Counted from the stretch's first letter, positions 25,286-34,774 are shown. The stretch: 64,000 nt of DNA from CBDFHF01 sp965247565 (GCA_965247565.1 CBDFHF010000003.1:1736001-1800000), one strand, 5' to 3'. The notes: generated by a model not told the origin, from the sequence alone. Made by a program: numbers and translations.

Positions 25286-26050
25286 ATGTCTGAAATTACT
25301 CGGCGAGATTTTCTCGCCACTGCTGCAACGGGCGTGACTCTCACTGCACTAACCCCTAAGTCACTTTTCGCTAATCCCGCACAGGAGACTATGATGACAC
25401 AAATCTTTCCATCCGCTTTTGCTGCCTCCCATGAATCCAAGCCACTGCCTTTTGACCCCACCAAACTGGATGGTCTCTCTGAAAAGCTGATTAAGTCACA
25501 CTGGGAGAATAATTACGGCGGCTCGGTAAAGGCACTAAACGCTATAAAACAACGCCTGAGTGGCTTGCTGGAAGATACCAATACACCGCCTTTTATCTAC
25601 AACGATCTTAAGCGCGAACATCTGCTTCGGACTGGCTCGGTAGTTTTACATGAACTGTATTTTGGCAATCTGGGTGGAACTGGAAAACCTGACTCGGCTT
25701 TAACCAAGTTTCTGTCGGACGCGTTCGGTTCTGCCAATGCCTGGGAAAAAGAATTCAAACGGATGGGCGCAGGTCTGGGTGGAGGCTCCGGCTGGGTGAC
25801 ACTGGGCCATAACCTGCACAGCGGTTTGCTGGAAAATTACTGGCACTGGGATCATGCTCATGCACCCAGCGCAACACTGCCCCTTCTGGTGATGGATATG
25901 TATGAACATTCTTACCAAATGGACTACGGTGCGGCAGCTCCTGCCTATGTGGATGCTTTTTTTCGCAATATCCACTGGGAAACCGTAGCGGCACGGTTTG
26001 AAAAGGCGTTGAAAGCACGGGCTGTAATGCTAGCTGGAACTATTCGATAA
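25286..26050 (+). CDS. iron/manganese superoxide dismutase with Tat signal (ChrC-like)
   Basis: A 254-residue protein. A twin-arginine signal is seen in ITRRDFLATAATGVTLTAL (about residues 4-22). The mature domain has the SOD metal ligands: His in SHWENNYGG (about 72), His in LHELYFGNLGG (about 117), and Asp/His in DMYEHSYQMDYG (about 208). The family converts superoxide to peroxide. Placed after chrBA it matches ChrC, the superoxide dismutase of known chromate operons, which copes with radicals from Cr(VI) reduction. A Tat-exported form would act in the periplasm. A cytoplasmic SodB is encoded separately at 59942-60523. Confidence 0.9.
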   Translation: MSEITRRDFLATAATGVTLTALTPKSLFANPAQETMMTQIFPSAFAASHESKPLPFDPTKLDGLSEKLIKSHWENNYGGSVKALNAIKQRLSGLLEDTNTPPFIYNDLKREHLLRTGSVVLHELYFGNLGGTGKPDSALTKFLSDAFGSANAWEKEFKRMGAGLGGGSGWVTLGHNLHSGLLENYWHWDHAHAPSATLPLLVMDMYEHSYQMDYGAAAPAYVDAFFRNIHWETVAARFEKALKARAVMLAGTIR

Positions 26051-26450
26051 AATGATTCTCCTGAGTGCACAAAACTTGAACGCATAGCATAGTCTTGGTC
26101 GATGACTCATTTTGTTGCCCGAGAGGTGAAGTTTCTGAATATGTCGCCTGCAGGATAGTTAAGTATTGCTGCAGAAACGGAAACAACGCTCTATGATACC
26201 CCGTGTGTTGAACTTTTACGTGAAGGCGGTTGTGCGGTTTTAAGGAAATTCTGGATTTAACAATAAAATGATAAATGTTGACCTTAAAATCGCTTTTTCT
26301 GAAAAAAGCTCTCTATCTTTTAATGTCAGATTCTAAAAAACTTGAATGACATGGCATATTCAATTAAACATAGCCTTTTTCTGAGGTGATCTCGGCGTTG
26401 TATTTACATTTTGGGTCAATGCGACATATAAACAACCAAGGTAGAGCGAT
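26051..26450. other. intergenic gap of 400 bp with no gene recognised
   Basis: Between the SOD gene and the DUF3147 gene. A 33-codon open stretch on the plus strand (26159-26260), reading LYDTPCVELLREGGCAVLRKFWI near its end, has no start codon and matches nothing I know; it may be a fragment of a decayed gene. No terminal repeats are visible. The gap divides the chromate genes from the DUF3147 group. Confidence 0.35.
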
Positions 26451-26801
26451 ATGACTTATGCGATCATCAAAGTGGTTATCACAAGCCTGCTTATTGTGGC
26501 AATCTCGGAGTTATCCAAACGGAGTACGTTGATGGGTGCTTTGCTCGCTTCATTACCGTTCACATCCATCTTAGCTATGTTCTGGTTATATCATGATACC
26601 CAAGAAATCGAGAAAGTCGCGAACTTGGCCAGCAGTGTTTTTTGGTTAGTCATTCCTTCACTCGTTTTTTTCATCAGCTTACCCGTTTTACTCAAGAAAG
26701 GGTTTGGATTCTACCCGAGCATGGGGTTATCCGTATCAATCACCGCCGGCTGCTACTTTTTGATGGTCACATTATTGGCCCGCTATGGCATTAAGTTATA
26801 A
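26451..26801 (+). CDS. DUF3147 family membrane protein
   Basis: A 116-residue protein made almost wholly of four hydrophobic segments. It matches the DUF3147 family (start VVITSLLIVAISELSKRSTLMGALLASLPFTSILAMFWLYHD, split around residue 8-50). No function is established for the family. It lies 42 bp upstream of a HupE/UreJ-like gene and 4 genes past chrB on the same strand; this small group recurs near metal-resistance genes in other genomes, in my recollection, but the link is not proved. Confidence 0.78.
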   Translation: MTYAIIKVVITSLLIVAISELSKRSTLMGALLASLPFTSILAMFWLYHDTQEIEKVANLASSVFWLVIPSLVFFISLPVLLKKGFGFYPSMGLSVSITAGCYFLMVTLLARYGIKL

Positions 26802-26843
26802 TCCAGAACACATCATTCAAACAGTTGGAAACAGGACATTTTT

Positions 26844-27545
26844 ATGACGTTATCAGCAAAACGAATGGCATGGCTGATCGCCCTGCCACTATTAGTCTTT
26901 GTTATCAACCAAACGGTTTTTGCGCATGGGGTCGACGCCAACACAGAACGGTTTTTATTGGCAAACCAAGGTGTCGCGATTGGCGCGTTTTTGTACATTG
27001 GTGCTAAACACATGGTCACCGGGTATGATCATCTACTTTTCTTAATCGGTGTGATTTTCTTTCTATTCCGAACCAAAGATGTTTTGATCTACGTCAGTTT
27101 ATTTACGTTAGGGCATAGTCTCACACTGCTTTTTGGCGTGTTAGAGCATATAACGGTTAACCCTTTTCTAATCGATGCCATCATTGGGCTTTCCATTGTC
27201 TACAAAGGCTTTGATAACCTGGGCGGTTTTCGGTCATTGTTTGGTTTTCAACCCAATACAAAAATAGCGGTAATGCTGTTTGGCTTATTTCACGGTTTTG
27301 GTTTAGCGACTAAATTACAAAAATTCAATTTACCGCCACTGGATTTATGGAAAAACTTATTGGCCTTCAATATCGGGGTAGAGTTAGGTCAGTTTATTGC
27401 CTTGCTATTTATTCTGATCGCATTGAATTTTTGGCGCAGAAGCCAGAGTTTTTATACATTTTCAACAGCGACCAATACGCTTTTGATGACCGGCGGGTTT
27501 ATTCTGTTCGGTTACCAAATGACCGGTTACTTAATCAACGGCTAA
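26844..27545 (+). CDS. HupE/UreJ-like membrane protein
   Basis: A 233-residue protein with a signal peptide (about 1-28, ending VFAHG) and six membrane segments. Motifs of the HupE/UreJ family with metal-binding residues are MVTGYDHLLFLIGV (about 54), FTLGHSLTL, FGLFHGFGLATKL and FNIGVELGQF. Related proteins are thought to move Ni2+, Co2+ or other divalent metals. No hydrogenase or urease genes are in the window, so nickel for those enzymes is not supported here. It is 42 bp after DUF3147 and 4 bp before the anchor-protein gene, implying one transcript. Confidence 0.85.
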   Translation: MTLSAKRMAWLIALPLLVFVINQTVFAHGVDANTERFLLANQGVAIGAFLYIGAKHMVTGYDHLLFLIGVIFFLFRTKDVLIYVSLFTLGHSLTLLFGVLEHITVNPFLIDAIIGLSIVYKGFDNLGGFRSLFGFQPNTKIAVMLFGLFHGFGLATKLQKFNLPPLDLWKNLLAFNIGVELGQFIALLFILIALNFWRRSQSFYTFSTATNTLLMTGGFILFGYQMTGYLING

Positions 27546-27549
27546 ATCC

Positions 27550-28092
27550 ATGAGCGATATTAATCCACCTGTCCAATCTCCAAGATCTCTGGCATTCGCT
27601 TTAGTTTTAGCCCTTTTACTGGCAACCATTCTATTACTAACAGCGGTATTGCCTGCTGAGTATGGTATTGATCCAACTGGACTGGGAAAGAAGCTGGGAT
27701 TAACCCAGCTAGCTTCATCCGGAGAGGACATCATTGATCCATTGGTGTCCTCTTGTAAAGAACAACTGAGCCAATGGACGGACTCGACTACCATTGTCGT
27801 GCCTGTTCATAGTGGTTTGGAATATAAATTTCACTTAGCAAAAGAGGCTAAATTGGAATACGTCTGGCGTACCGATGGGGCTAAGGTTTATTTTGACCTG
27901 CATGGCGAACCAGAAGGCGATAAAACCGGCTTCTTCAAAAGCTTTAAGGTTGGTAGCGAAAATCAAGCGACAGGTACTATAGCGACCGAGTTTGAAGGCC
28001 CGCATGGTTGGTATTTCGAAAATAAAACTAGCTTGCCCGTCACGATCATATTAAATACGAAAGGCGCTTACCGGGTGTTAGGTCTGATATAA
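27550..28092 (+). CDS. single-pass membrane anchor protein, unknown function
   Basis: A 180-residue protein with a short cytoplasmic N-terminus, one membrane segment (about residues 14-35) and a periplasmic domain of about 140 residues. The domain ends in a beta-rich section with EPEGDKTGFFKSFKVGSEN and FEGPHGWYFENKT. In genomes I recall, such 'transmembrane anchor' proteins accompany the HupE-like and DUF3147 genes next to heavy-metal or chromate exporters. The role is not known. It starts only 4 bases after the HupE-like stop. Confidence 0.72.
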   Translation: MSDINPPVQSPRSLAFALVLALLLATILLLTAVLPAEYGIDPTGLGKKLGLTQLASSGEDIIDPLVSSCKEQLSQWTDSTTIVVPVHSGLEYKFHLAKEAKLEYVWRTDGAKVYFDLHGEPEGDKTGFFKSFKVGSENQATGTIATEFEGPHGWYFENKTSLPVTIILNTKGAYRVLGLI

Positions 28093-28657
28093 CAGCGGTA
28101 GCCATCTAGTATCAATGACCTATGCTCCCCCATTGCGGGCTTGTCGGTTGTTGCCAGTTAGTCGCGGACTAGTCAACTTATCAACAAAAATAACTTAAGG
28201 CTTTTATTTTCTGAGCTGGGTTCGACCGCTGATTTGTTTAATGCGCTCTTGCGGGTATGAGTTAAGAACTTATCCATTAATAATATTCTTCTGATTATGC
28301 CGTTTAGTTTTCCGCAAAGTGATAATAGAAGCGGCCAAGATAAGCAATATGCCAAAATCACTGCATTCTTGTGACAATACTATCTAACAACTTGGTATTT
28401 AGGTCATTTATGGGTAAGTTCTAAGGCGATAAACTACCTAGATTCCAAGCTTGGCTGTTTAAGCAGGATTGTGACGAACGTAGAAATTCAGAATCTCTTT
28501 AATAGCTTGTTTGGTGCGAATGAATAACTGCTAAAGTAGAGTTCCGCTTGTTATGTTGATCTTTACTGCAAGTTAGAAAACTGCTTTAACAACAAACGGA
28601 ACTAAGTAACAGATTGACTGTTACCAGCCGAAGAAGAAAATTTTATGAGAAAGCTAC
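28093..28657. repeat. intergenic gap of 565 bp with an inverted repeat near its end
   Basis: No real gene was found. AGTTCCGCTTGTT (28540-28552) and AACAAACGGAACT (28591-28603) are inverted copies with one mismatch, separated by 38 bp and ending 54 bp before the efflux adaptor's ATG; they could be an operator or a leader hairpin. A minus-strand frame at about 28270-28380 ending in LAASIITLRKTKRHNQ might be the tail of a lost transposase, but I cannot name it. Confidence 0.4.
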
Positions 28658-29824
28658 ATGGTAAAAAATAAAACTTATCCTAATGCTAAACATTTGGTTT
28701 TAGCTTTTATGGCTCTATTGGCCGGGGCATGCCAACAGAAGGAAGAGTCAGCAACCAGCACTCCGCAATTGCCACCTGCACAAGTTGCTGTGGTAGAAAT
28801 CAACCCTCAAACTGTGCCGGTCGGCATGGAGTACACGGGACATATCGCTGGAGTCCGTGATGCGGAAGTACGAGCCAGGGTAACAGGAATTCTCTTACGC
28901 AGAAACTATGTTGAGGGGGCAGCGGTTAAAGCGAAACAGTCACTGTTTGACATAGACCCCGCGCCTTATCGGGTTGCTTTATCGAGCGCTGAAGCTGAAT
29001 TAGCCAGCACCGAGGCAAGGCATGCGCAAGCAGTACGTGATGTGACAAGGTTTGAAGCCTTGCTGGAAAGAAAAGCTATTTCACAAAAAAATTACGATGA
29101 CGCAGTTTCCAGTGAACAAATTACCAAAGCAGAAGTACAAGCGGCGTCAGCAAAGGTAGCGGATGCGCGCTTGAAGCTTGGCTATACCCGCGTGGATGCG
29201 CCAATTTCCGGCATTACTGGCCGGATTCAAGTAACCGAAGGCACACTAATTTCAGGGCCGGAAGTATTACTGACAACGATTACCCAAACCAGCCCGATTT
29301 ATGCGATTGCAGCCGTATCAGATAATGACCATTTACGTATAAATCATGATGTGCAGGCTGGAAGATTGCAGTTACCTAAAGACGGTAAATTTGATGTTTC
29401 CATCAAGCTATCGGATGGAACAGTTTATGGACATACCGGTAAGGTCAATTTTTCTGATATTCGCCTGAATCCAGAAACAGGCACCAGTGAGGTACGAGCA
29501 GTTTTCCCCAATCCCAACGGAGTTTTACGTCCAGGGCAGTTTGTCCGGGTAACCTTAAACGGCGGCAAACGCTTGAATGCGCTGCTGGTGCCGCAACGCG
29601 CGGTACTGGAAGGTCCGGAAGGGAAATTTGTTTATGTAGTAGATAAAGAGGGCAAGGCAAAAGTAAGTCCGGTGCAGGTTGGCGATTGGACTGATGAACA
29701 ATGGGTCATTAATCAGGGACTGGCCGCCGGTGACAAAGTCATTGTTGATGGCGTTCTCAAGATTGGTCCAGGTGCACCAGTCAAGGCTGAGTTGCTCGGT
29801 CAGTCTAACAACAAGGCAGGCTAA
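28658..29824 (+). CDS. RND efflux periplasmic adaptor lipoprotein (AcrA/MexA family)
   Basis: A 388-residue membrane-fusion protein. The N-terminus ends in a lipobox (LLAGAC, Cys at about 25), so it is anchored in the inner membrane as a lipoprotein. The lipoyl part (ARVTGILLRRNYVEGAAVKAKQ) is split by an alpha-hairpin (about 100-160), followed by GYTRVDAPISGITGRIQVTEG, beta-barrel and membrane-proximal domains. It links the RND pump at 29828 with an outer-membrane channel. No regulator or TolC-type gene is adjacent. The pump's GTG starts 3 bp after its stop. Confidence 0.93.
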   Translation: MVKNKTYPNAKHLVLAFMALLAGACQQKEESATSTPQLPPAQVAVVEINPQTVPVGMEYTGHIAGVRDAEVRARVTGILLRRNYVEGAAVKAKQSLFDIDPAPYRVALSSAEAELASTEARHAQAVRDVTRFEALLERKAISQKNYDDAVSSEQITKAEVQAASAKVADARLKLGYTRVDAPISGITGRIQVTEGTLISGPEVLLTTITQTSPIYAIAAVSDNDHLRINHDVQAGRLQLPKDGKFDVSIKLSDGTVYGHTGKVNFSDIRLNPETGTSEVRAVFPNPNGVLRPGQFVRVTLNGGKRLNALLVPQRAVLEGPEGKFVYVVDKEGKAKVSPVQVGDWTDEQWVINQGLAAGDKVIVDGVLKIGPGAPVKAELLGQSNNKAG

Positions 29825-29827
29825 CGG

Positions 29828-32800
29828 GTGTTTTCTCAATTTTTTATCAACCGACCCATTTTTGCAGCGGTATTATCTATTTTCATTGTCATCGCCGGGC
29901 TAGCCGCGATGAGTAGACTCCCTATTGCTCAATATCCTGAAATCGCGCCACCAATGGTAACTGTACGCGCTATTTATCCTGGCGCATCCGCGGAAGTACT
30001 GGAACAAACCGTCGCATCGCCATTGGAAGCTCAGATTAACGGGGTTGAAAACATGATGTACATGAGTTCAACTTCGGCATCTAACGGACAAACAGAAATC
30101 CAGGTAACTTTTAATATTGGCGCTGACCCGGATCAGGCCGCGCTGGACATCAACAATCGAGTAAAGCAGGTTGAGGCACGCCTGCCTGAAGAAGTTCGTC
30201 GTCAGGGTGTGACGGTAGAAAAAAGCTCTTCTGCCTTCTTACAGGTTATTGCTTTTTATTCACCCGATGGCCGTTTTAGCGACATACAAACCAGCAATTA
30301 CGTGACCTTGAACGTACTGGATCGAATCAAACGTATCCCAGGAACGACCAATGTGCAGATTTTTGGTGCCAAGGATTACGCCATGCGTATTTGGTTGAAC
30401 CCTGAACGACTCACGGATTTAGGGTTATCGGTGAACGAAGTGGTCAACGCAGTACGTAGCCAAAACGCACAGTTTGCACCCGGTAAAATTGGCCAGCCTC
30501 CCACTGCAAGTGGACAGGAGTTGGTCTATACCATTTCTACACAAGGCAGACTTTCCGATCCTAAACAGTTCGAGCAGATCGTAGTGAGAGCTGATGACAA
30601 AGGGGGGCAAGTACGTCTTTCGGACGTAGCGCGAATTGAGTTGGGCTCAAAAGATTATGATTTTATAGGCCGTGTCAACGGCAAACAGGCAACACTGGTG
30701 GGCGTATTTTTACAACCCGGCGCGAATGCATTGGGTGTGGCGGAAGAAGTCAATAAAACAGTAGCCGAGTTGGCGCTTGCTTTTCCCCAAGGCTTGGAGC
30801 GCTCCGTGGTTTACGACACCACAAGATTCGTTAAAGTATCAATTAAAGAAGTGGTAAAAACATTATTTGAAGCCATGGTCTTAGTGTTTCTGGTTGTATT
30901 ACTGTTTTTACAGAATTTGCGCGCTACCCTTATTCCCACTTTAGCGGTCCCCGTATCATTGATAGGTACTTTTGCGGGCTTGCATTTATTAGGTTATTCC
31001 ATCAATACGCTCACGCTATTTGGCATGGTACTTTCCATAGGCATCGTTGTCGATGATGCCATTGTAGTGCTGGAAAATGCCGAACGCTTGATGCATGAAC
31101 GCAGTTTGTCTCCAAAATCTGCTGCTATCGAAGCCATGCGCGAAGTAATAAGTCCTGTTATTGCCATTATGCTCGTATTGACTTGTGTGTTTGTACCGAT
31201 TGCCTTTATTGGTGGGTTGGCTGGTGAGTTATATCGGCAATTTGCCATTACCATTTCAATTTCAGTGCTAATTTCTGGATTGGTAGCCTTGACGTTAACC
31301 CCGGCACTGTGCGCTATCATCCTTAAGCCTGAACACAAAAAAGCAACTGGCTTCTTTCATTGGTTTGAGCGTTTTTTTACTTGGTTAACCAAGCGTTATA
31401 CCGGTAGTGTGGCGTGGATGATTCGGCATAGCCTAATAGGCGTTTTGCTATTTATGGGCATGGTTGCAGTAACTGTGCAATTGTGGAATTCAACACCGAC
31501 TTCACTGGTACCAGATGAAGATCAAGGTTACTACATTGGCGCGGTATTCCTGCCTGACGGTGCCAGCCTTGAACGTACTGATCTAGTAGTCAAAAAAGTG
31601 AGTACAGCCATACTTTCCAACAAAGCTAACGAGTACTCTGTCGCTTTCACCGGTATGGATTTTCTGGGCGGATCATTTAAAAATAGCGCCGCCACCATAT
31701 TTTCTTCACAAAAACCCTGGAACGAACGTGATATGCCTAGCGGGGCATTGGTTGGCGAGTTGTTCGGAAAAACAGCCGACATCAAAGAGGCATTAGTCTT
31801 GGCTTTCAACCCCCCGGCCATTTTCGGCTTAGGCAATGCGGGGGGATTTGAGGTTAATATCCAAAACAAAGGTGATGGCGGCGCTAAGAGACTGGATGAA
31901 ATTACCCAAAAATTTATAGCCAAAACGGCCCAAGATCCAGGTTTTGCTTTTGCGCAAACCTTATGGCGCGCCAATGCGCCGCAATTGTTTGTGGATGTAG
32001 ATCGTCAACGAGCGGCATCTTTAGGTATCAATTTGCAGGATGCTTTTAATACTCTATCCGCTACACTGGGCACATTCTATGTTAACGATTTCAATAAACA
32101 TGGCCGCACCTGGCAAGTGCTAATGTCGGCGGACCAACAGTATCGTCGTAAACCGGAAGATATTTCCACACTTTATGTAAAGTCTAACCACGGTCAGATG
32201 GTGCCGCTATCCGCTTTTGCTAAAGTGCAATACAGCACTGGACCGGACACACTGACACGTTTTAATAATTTACCTTCGGTTAAAATATTTGGTAGTGCTG
32301 CTCCTGGTATTAGTTCCGGCGAAGCTATTGCTCGCGTTGAAAAAATCATGAAAGAAGTGCTGCCTGCAGATTTTAGCTATGAATGGAGCGGCGGGGCTTA
32401 TCAGGAAAAGCGTACTGGTGGCGCTTCCAATATTGCTTTGGCGTTGGCGGTGGTCATGATGTTCTTTATTCTGGCAGCGCTATATGAAAGTTGGCTATTG
32501 CCTTTTTCCGTATTACTGGCATTACCATTTGGCGTATTTGGGGCACTCGCAATCGTTTGGTTGCGTAATTTGGCTTTTAGCCTGCTATTGCCAGGTGTAC
32601 CGATACCACCTTTAACGAATGATGTTTATTTTCAAATTGGCTTAGTGACTTTGTTAGGCTTGGCTGCCAAGAACGCCATCCTGATTGTAGAATTCGCCAT
32701 TATGAAGCAAAAAGAAGACAGCTTGAGCTTGTACGACGCTGTTTTGGAAGCCGCTCGTTTACGGTTTAGGCCTATTTTGATGACCTCCATGGCTTTTATA

Positions 32801-32986
32801 TTAGGTGTATTTCCTTTAGTATTCTCATCAGGTGCGGGGGCAGGTGCTCGACAATCTGTAGGTACTGGTGTTATGGGTGGAATGCTTGGGGCTACTTTTC
32901 TGGCTATTTTCTTTGTGCCGTTATTCTTTAAGCTGTTGGCTCCCAAACAGTCTAACTCTGGCTTACAATCGAAGTCGCCTGATTAG
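29828..32986 (+). CDS. RND multidrug efflux pump, HAE-1 family (AcrB/MexB type)
   Basis: A 1052-residue inner-membrane pump. The family start FSQFFINRPIFAAVLSIFIVIAG is intact, and the proton-relay aspartates in TM4 appear as GIVVDDAIVVLENAER (about 405). Other blocks are GVNTLxxF-type SINTLTLFGMVL, NLPSVKIFGSAAPGISSGEA and LVTLLGLAAKNAILIVEFA. It lacks the metal-type features of CzcA, so drugs, solvents or lipids are likelier substrates than metals. It uses a GTG start, overlapped closely by the adaptor gene. The transcript is followed by the convergent glnA terminator region. Confidence 0.95.
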   Translation: MFSQFFINRPIFAAVLSIFIVIAGLAAMSRLPIAQYPEIAPPMVTVRAIYPGASAEVLEQTVASPLEAQINGVENMMYMSSTSASNGQTEIQVTFNIGADPDQAALDINNRVKQVEARLPEEVRRQGVTVEKSSSAFLQVIAFYSPDGRFSDIQTSNYVTLNVLDRIKRIPGTTNVQIFGAKDYAMRIWLNPERLTDLGLSVNEVVNAVRSQNAQFAPGKIGQPPTASGQELVYTISTQGRLSDPKQFEQIVVRADDKGGQVRLSDVARIELGSKDYDFIGRVNGKQATLVGVFLQPGANALGVAEEVNKTVAELALAFPQGLERSVVYDTTRFVKVSIKEVVKTLFEAMVLVFLVVLLFLQNLRATLIPTLAVPVSLIGTFAGLHLLGYSINTLTLFGMVLSIGIVVDDAIVVLENAERLMHERSLSPKSAAIEAMREVISPVIAIMLVLTCVFVPIAFIGGLAGELYRQFAITISISVLISGLVALTLTPALCAIILKPEHKKATGFFHWFERFFTWLTKRYTGSVAWMIRHSLIGVLLFMGMVAVTVQLWNSTPTSLVPDEDQGYYIGAVFLPDGASLERTDLVVKKVSTAILSNKANEYSVAFTGMDFLGGSFKNSAATIFSSQKPWNERDMPSGALVGELFGKTADIKEALVLAFNPPAIFGLGNAGGFEVNIQNKGDGGAKRLDEITQKFIAKTAQDPGFAFAQTLWRANAPQLFVDVDRQRAASLGINLQDAFNTLSATLGTFYVNDFNKHGRTWQVLMSADQQYRRKPEDISTLYVKSNHGQMVPLSAFAKVQYSTGPDTLTRFNNLPSVKIFGSAAPGISSGEAIARVEKIMKEVLPADFSYEWSGGAYQEKRTGGASNIALALAVVMMFFILAALYESWLLPFSVLLALPFGVFGALAIVWLRNLAFSLLLPGVPIPPLTNDVYFQIGLVTLLGLAAKNAILIVEFAIMKQKEDSLSLYDAVLEAARLRFRPILMTSMAFILGVFPLVFSSGAGAGARQSVGTGVMGGMLGATFLAIFFVPLFFKLLAPKQSNSGLQSKSPD

Positions 32987-33062
32987 ACAATGTTCTATCG
33001 TGCCCGGACGGCTAAAATAGGTGAAAAACGCAAATTACGGTTTTTTATGAAGCTCAAGGCAT

Positions 33063-33101
33063 AAAAAACCCCGTAAGCTCTAACGCTTAGCGGGGTTTTT
33101 T
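33063..33101. terminator. bidirectional terminator between the RND pump and glnA
   Basis: AAAAAACCCCG...GCTTAGCGGGGTTTTTT folds into a long stem; the inner arms TAAGC and GCTTA extend it around TCTAAC. T runs occur on both strands, which suits two converging genes. Confidence 0.9.
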
Positions 33102-33129
33102 AAGTTCGAGCCTGTTTTAAGCAGGCTTC

Positions 33130-34539
33130 TTACAAGCTGTAGTACATATCATACTCAACCGGATGCGTGCTCATGCGCAGACGAGTCACTTCTTCCATTT
33201 TTAGCTTGATGTACCCGTCAATGACATCGTCAGTAAACACGCCACCTTTTGTCAAGAACGCACGGTCTTTATCTAAAGCGTCCAGCGCTTGATCTAAGGC
33301 GTGACAAACTTGCGGTATCGCTTTTTCTTCTTCTGGCGGTAAGTCGTATAAATCTTTATCCATAGCATCGCCAGGATGGATTTTGTTTTGAATACCATCC
33401 AAGCCAGCCATCATCATGGCTGAAAACGCCAGATAAGGGTTTGCAGTTGAGTCAGGGAAACGTACTTCGATGCGACGGCCTTTAGGATTCATCACGTATG
33501 GAATACGAATAGACGCTGAGCGGTTACGAGCTGAGTAAGCTAACATAACAGGAGCTTCAAAGCCTGGAACTAAGCGCTTATAGCTGTTGGTTGATGCATT
33601 AGTGAAGGCATTTAAAGCTTTGGCGTGTTTAATAATGCCACCGATATAAAACAATGCTAATTCAGATAGTCCACCATACAAATCACCCGTGAACAGGTTA
33701 ACACCGTTTTTAGCCAGTGATTGGTGAACGTGCATACCACTGCCGTTATCACCAACCATGGGTTTAGGCATAAAGGTTGCCGTTTTGCCGTAAGCATGGG
33801 CAATGTTGGCTACGACATATTTCAAGCCCAACACTTCATCGGCTTTTTTAACTAAAGTATTAAATTTAACACCGATTTCGCATTGGCCAGCAGTTGCTAC
33901 TTCGTGATGATGAACTTCAACAACCTGCCCCATTTCTTCCAATGTTTGGCACATGGCTGAACGCATGTCCTGAAAAGAATCGACCGGTGGTACAGGAAAA
34001 TAACCGCCTTTAACACCCGGGCGATGACCAATGTTACCGTCTGCATAAACTTTTTCTGAGTTCCAACCCGCTTCTTCTGAATCAATCTTAAAGAACGAGC
34101 CACTCATGTCGACACCCCAACGAATATCGTCAAACACGAAAAATTCGTTTTCAGGTCCAAAGAATGCGGTATCAGCGACACCTGTAGATTGTAAATAAGC
34201 TTCTGCGCGCTTCGCGATAGAGCGGGGGTCACGCTCGTAGCCTTGCATGTTTTTTGGTTCGATAATGTCGCAACGCAGTATTAAGGTGTTGTCATCAAAG
34301 AATGGATCCATAACGGCTGTTGAAGGGTCAGGCATTAAGATCATGTCTGATTCGTTGATGTGTTTCCACCCAGCAATAGAAGATCCATCGAACATATTGC
34401 CTTCTTCGAAAGTATCTTCATCAATTGTATGTGCAGGAAAAGTCACATGCTGTTCTTTACCACGGGTATCGCAAAAACGAAAATCGACGAATTTAACGTC
34501 ATTTTCTTGGATCATTTTAAGTACATTTGCTACGGACAT
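33130..34539 (-). CDS. glnA: glutamine synthetase type I
   Basis: A 469-residue dodecameric enzyme that makes glutamine from glutamate, ammonia and ATP. Diagnostic stretches are FDGSSIAGWKHINESDM (about 50), ENEFFVFDD (about 130), NGSGMHVHQSL (about 266), and the adenylylation-site region NPKGRRIEVRFPDSTANPYLAFSAMMMAG with the later KIHPGDAMDKDLYDLPP segment holding Tyr in the usual loop. A GAGGAAA ribosome-binding site precedes the ATG. The gene is transcribed away from the porin at 34842; NtrC-like sites in the shared 302-bp spacer suggest nitrogen control. I could not find a -24/-12 sequence directed at glnA. Confidence 0.97.
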   Translation of the reverse strand: MSVANVLKMIQENDVKFVDFRFCDTRGKEQHVTFPAHTIDEDTFEEGNMFDGSSIAGWKHINESDMILMPDPSTAVMDPFFDDNTLILRCDIIEPKNMQGYERDPRSIAKRAEAYLQSTGVADTAFFGPENEFFVFDDIRWGVDMSGSFFKIDSEEAGWNSEKVYADGNIGHRPGVKGGYFPVPPVDSFQDMRSAMCQTLEEMGQVVEVHHHEVATAGQCEIGVKFNTLVKKADEVLGLKYVVANIAHAYGKTATFMPKPMVGDNGSGMHVHQSLAKNGVNLFTGDLYGGLSELALFYIGGIIKHAKALNAFTNASTNSYKRLVPGFEAPVMLAYSARNRSASIRIPYVMNPKGRRIEVRFPDSTANPYLAFSAMMMAGLDGIQNKIHPGDAMDKDLYDLPPEEEKAIPQVCHALDQALDALDKDRAFLTKGGVFTDDVIDGYIKLKMEEVTRLRMSTHPVEYDMYYSL

Positions 34540-34675
34540 TTATGGTTTCCTCGGGTATTTTTATGATAAATTTTAATAGCTAGCTCGAATAACATACCAT
34601 TTTTTTTAATAGCTTAGCCACTAAAAAATAAGCCTACCTTAGGCTTGAAAAAGCTTAGGCGCTTAACACTGAAAA

Positions 34676-34724
34676 TGATCTTTTTTGGTGCAAAAACTTG
34701 TTCAATCTGCACAACATCTGTGCA
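34676..34724. promoter_or_regulatory. NtrC-like sites in the glnA-porin intergenic region
   Basis: TGCACAACATCTGTGCA (34708-34724) is a perfect TGCAC-N7-GTGCA palindrome of the NtrC-site type. TGATCTTTTTTGGTGCA (34676-34692) keeps the full right half TGGTGCA. Their centres are 32 bp apart, three helical turns, and lie about 85 and 117 bp upstream of the predicted porin start. They could serve both divergent genes. Confidence 0.65.
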
Positions 34725-34774
34725 TAAATGCCCTCCTTGTTGTATCTACACCAATAAATGCGCAAAAACGCAAC

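Noticed and set aside
28270..28380. Minus-strand frame ending LAASIITLRKTKRHNQ, considered as a transposase tail
   Set aside because: The fragment is too short to assign to an IS family and there are no terminal repeats; kept only as a remark in the gap entry.
34541..34675. Sigma-54 promoter directed at glnA
   Set aside because: The nearest candidate (TGGTATG...GAGC) has a 12-base rather than 10-base spacing between GG and GC.
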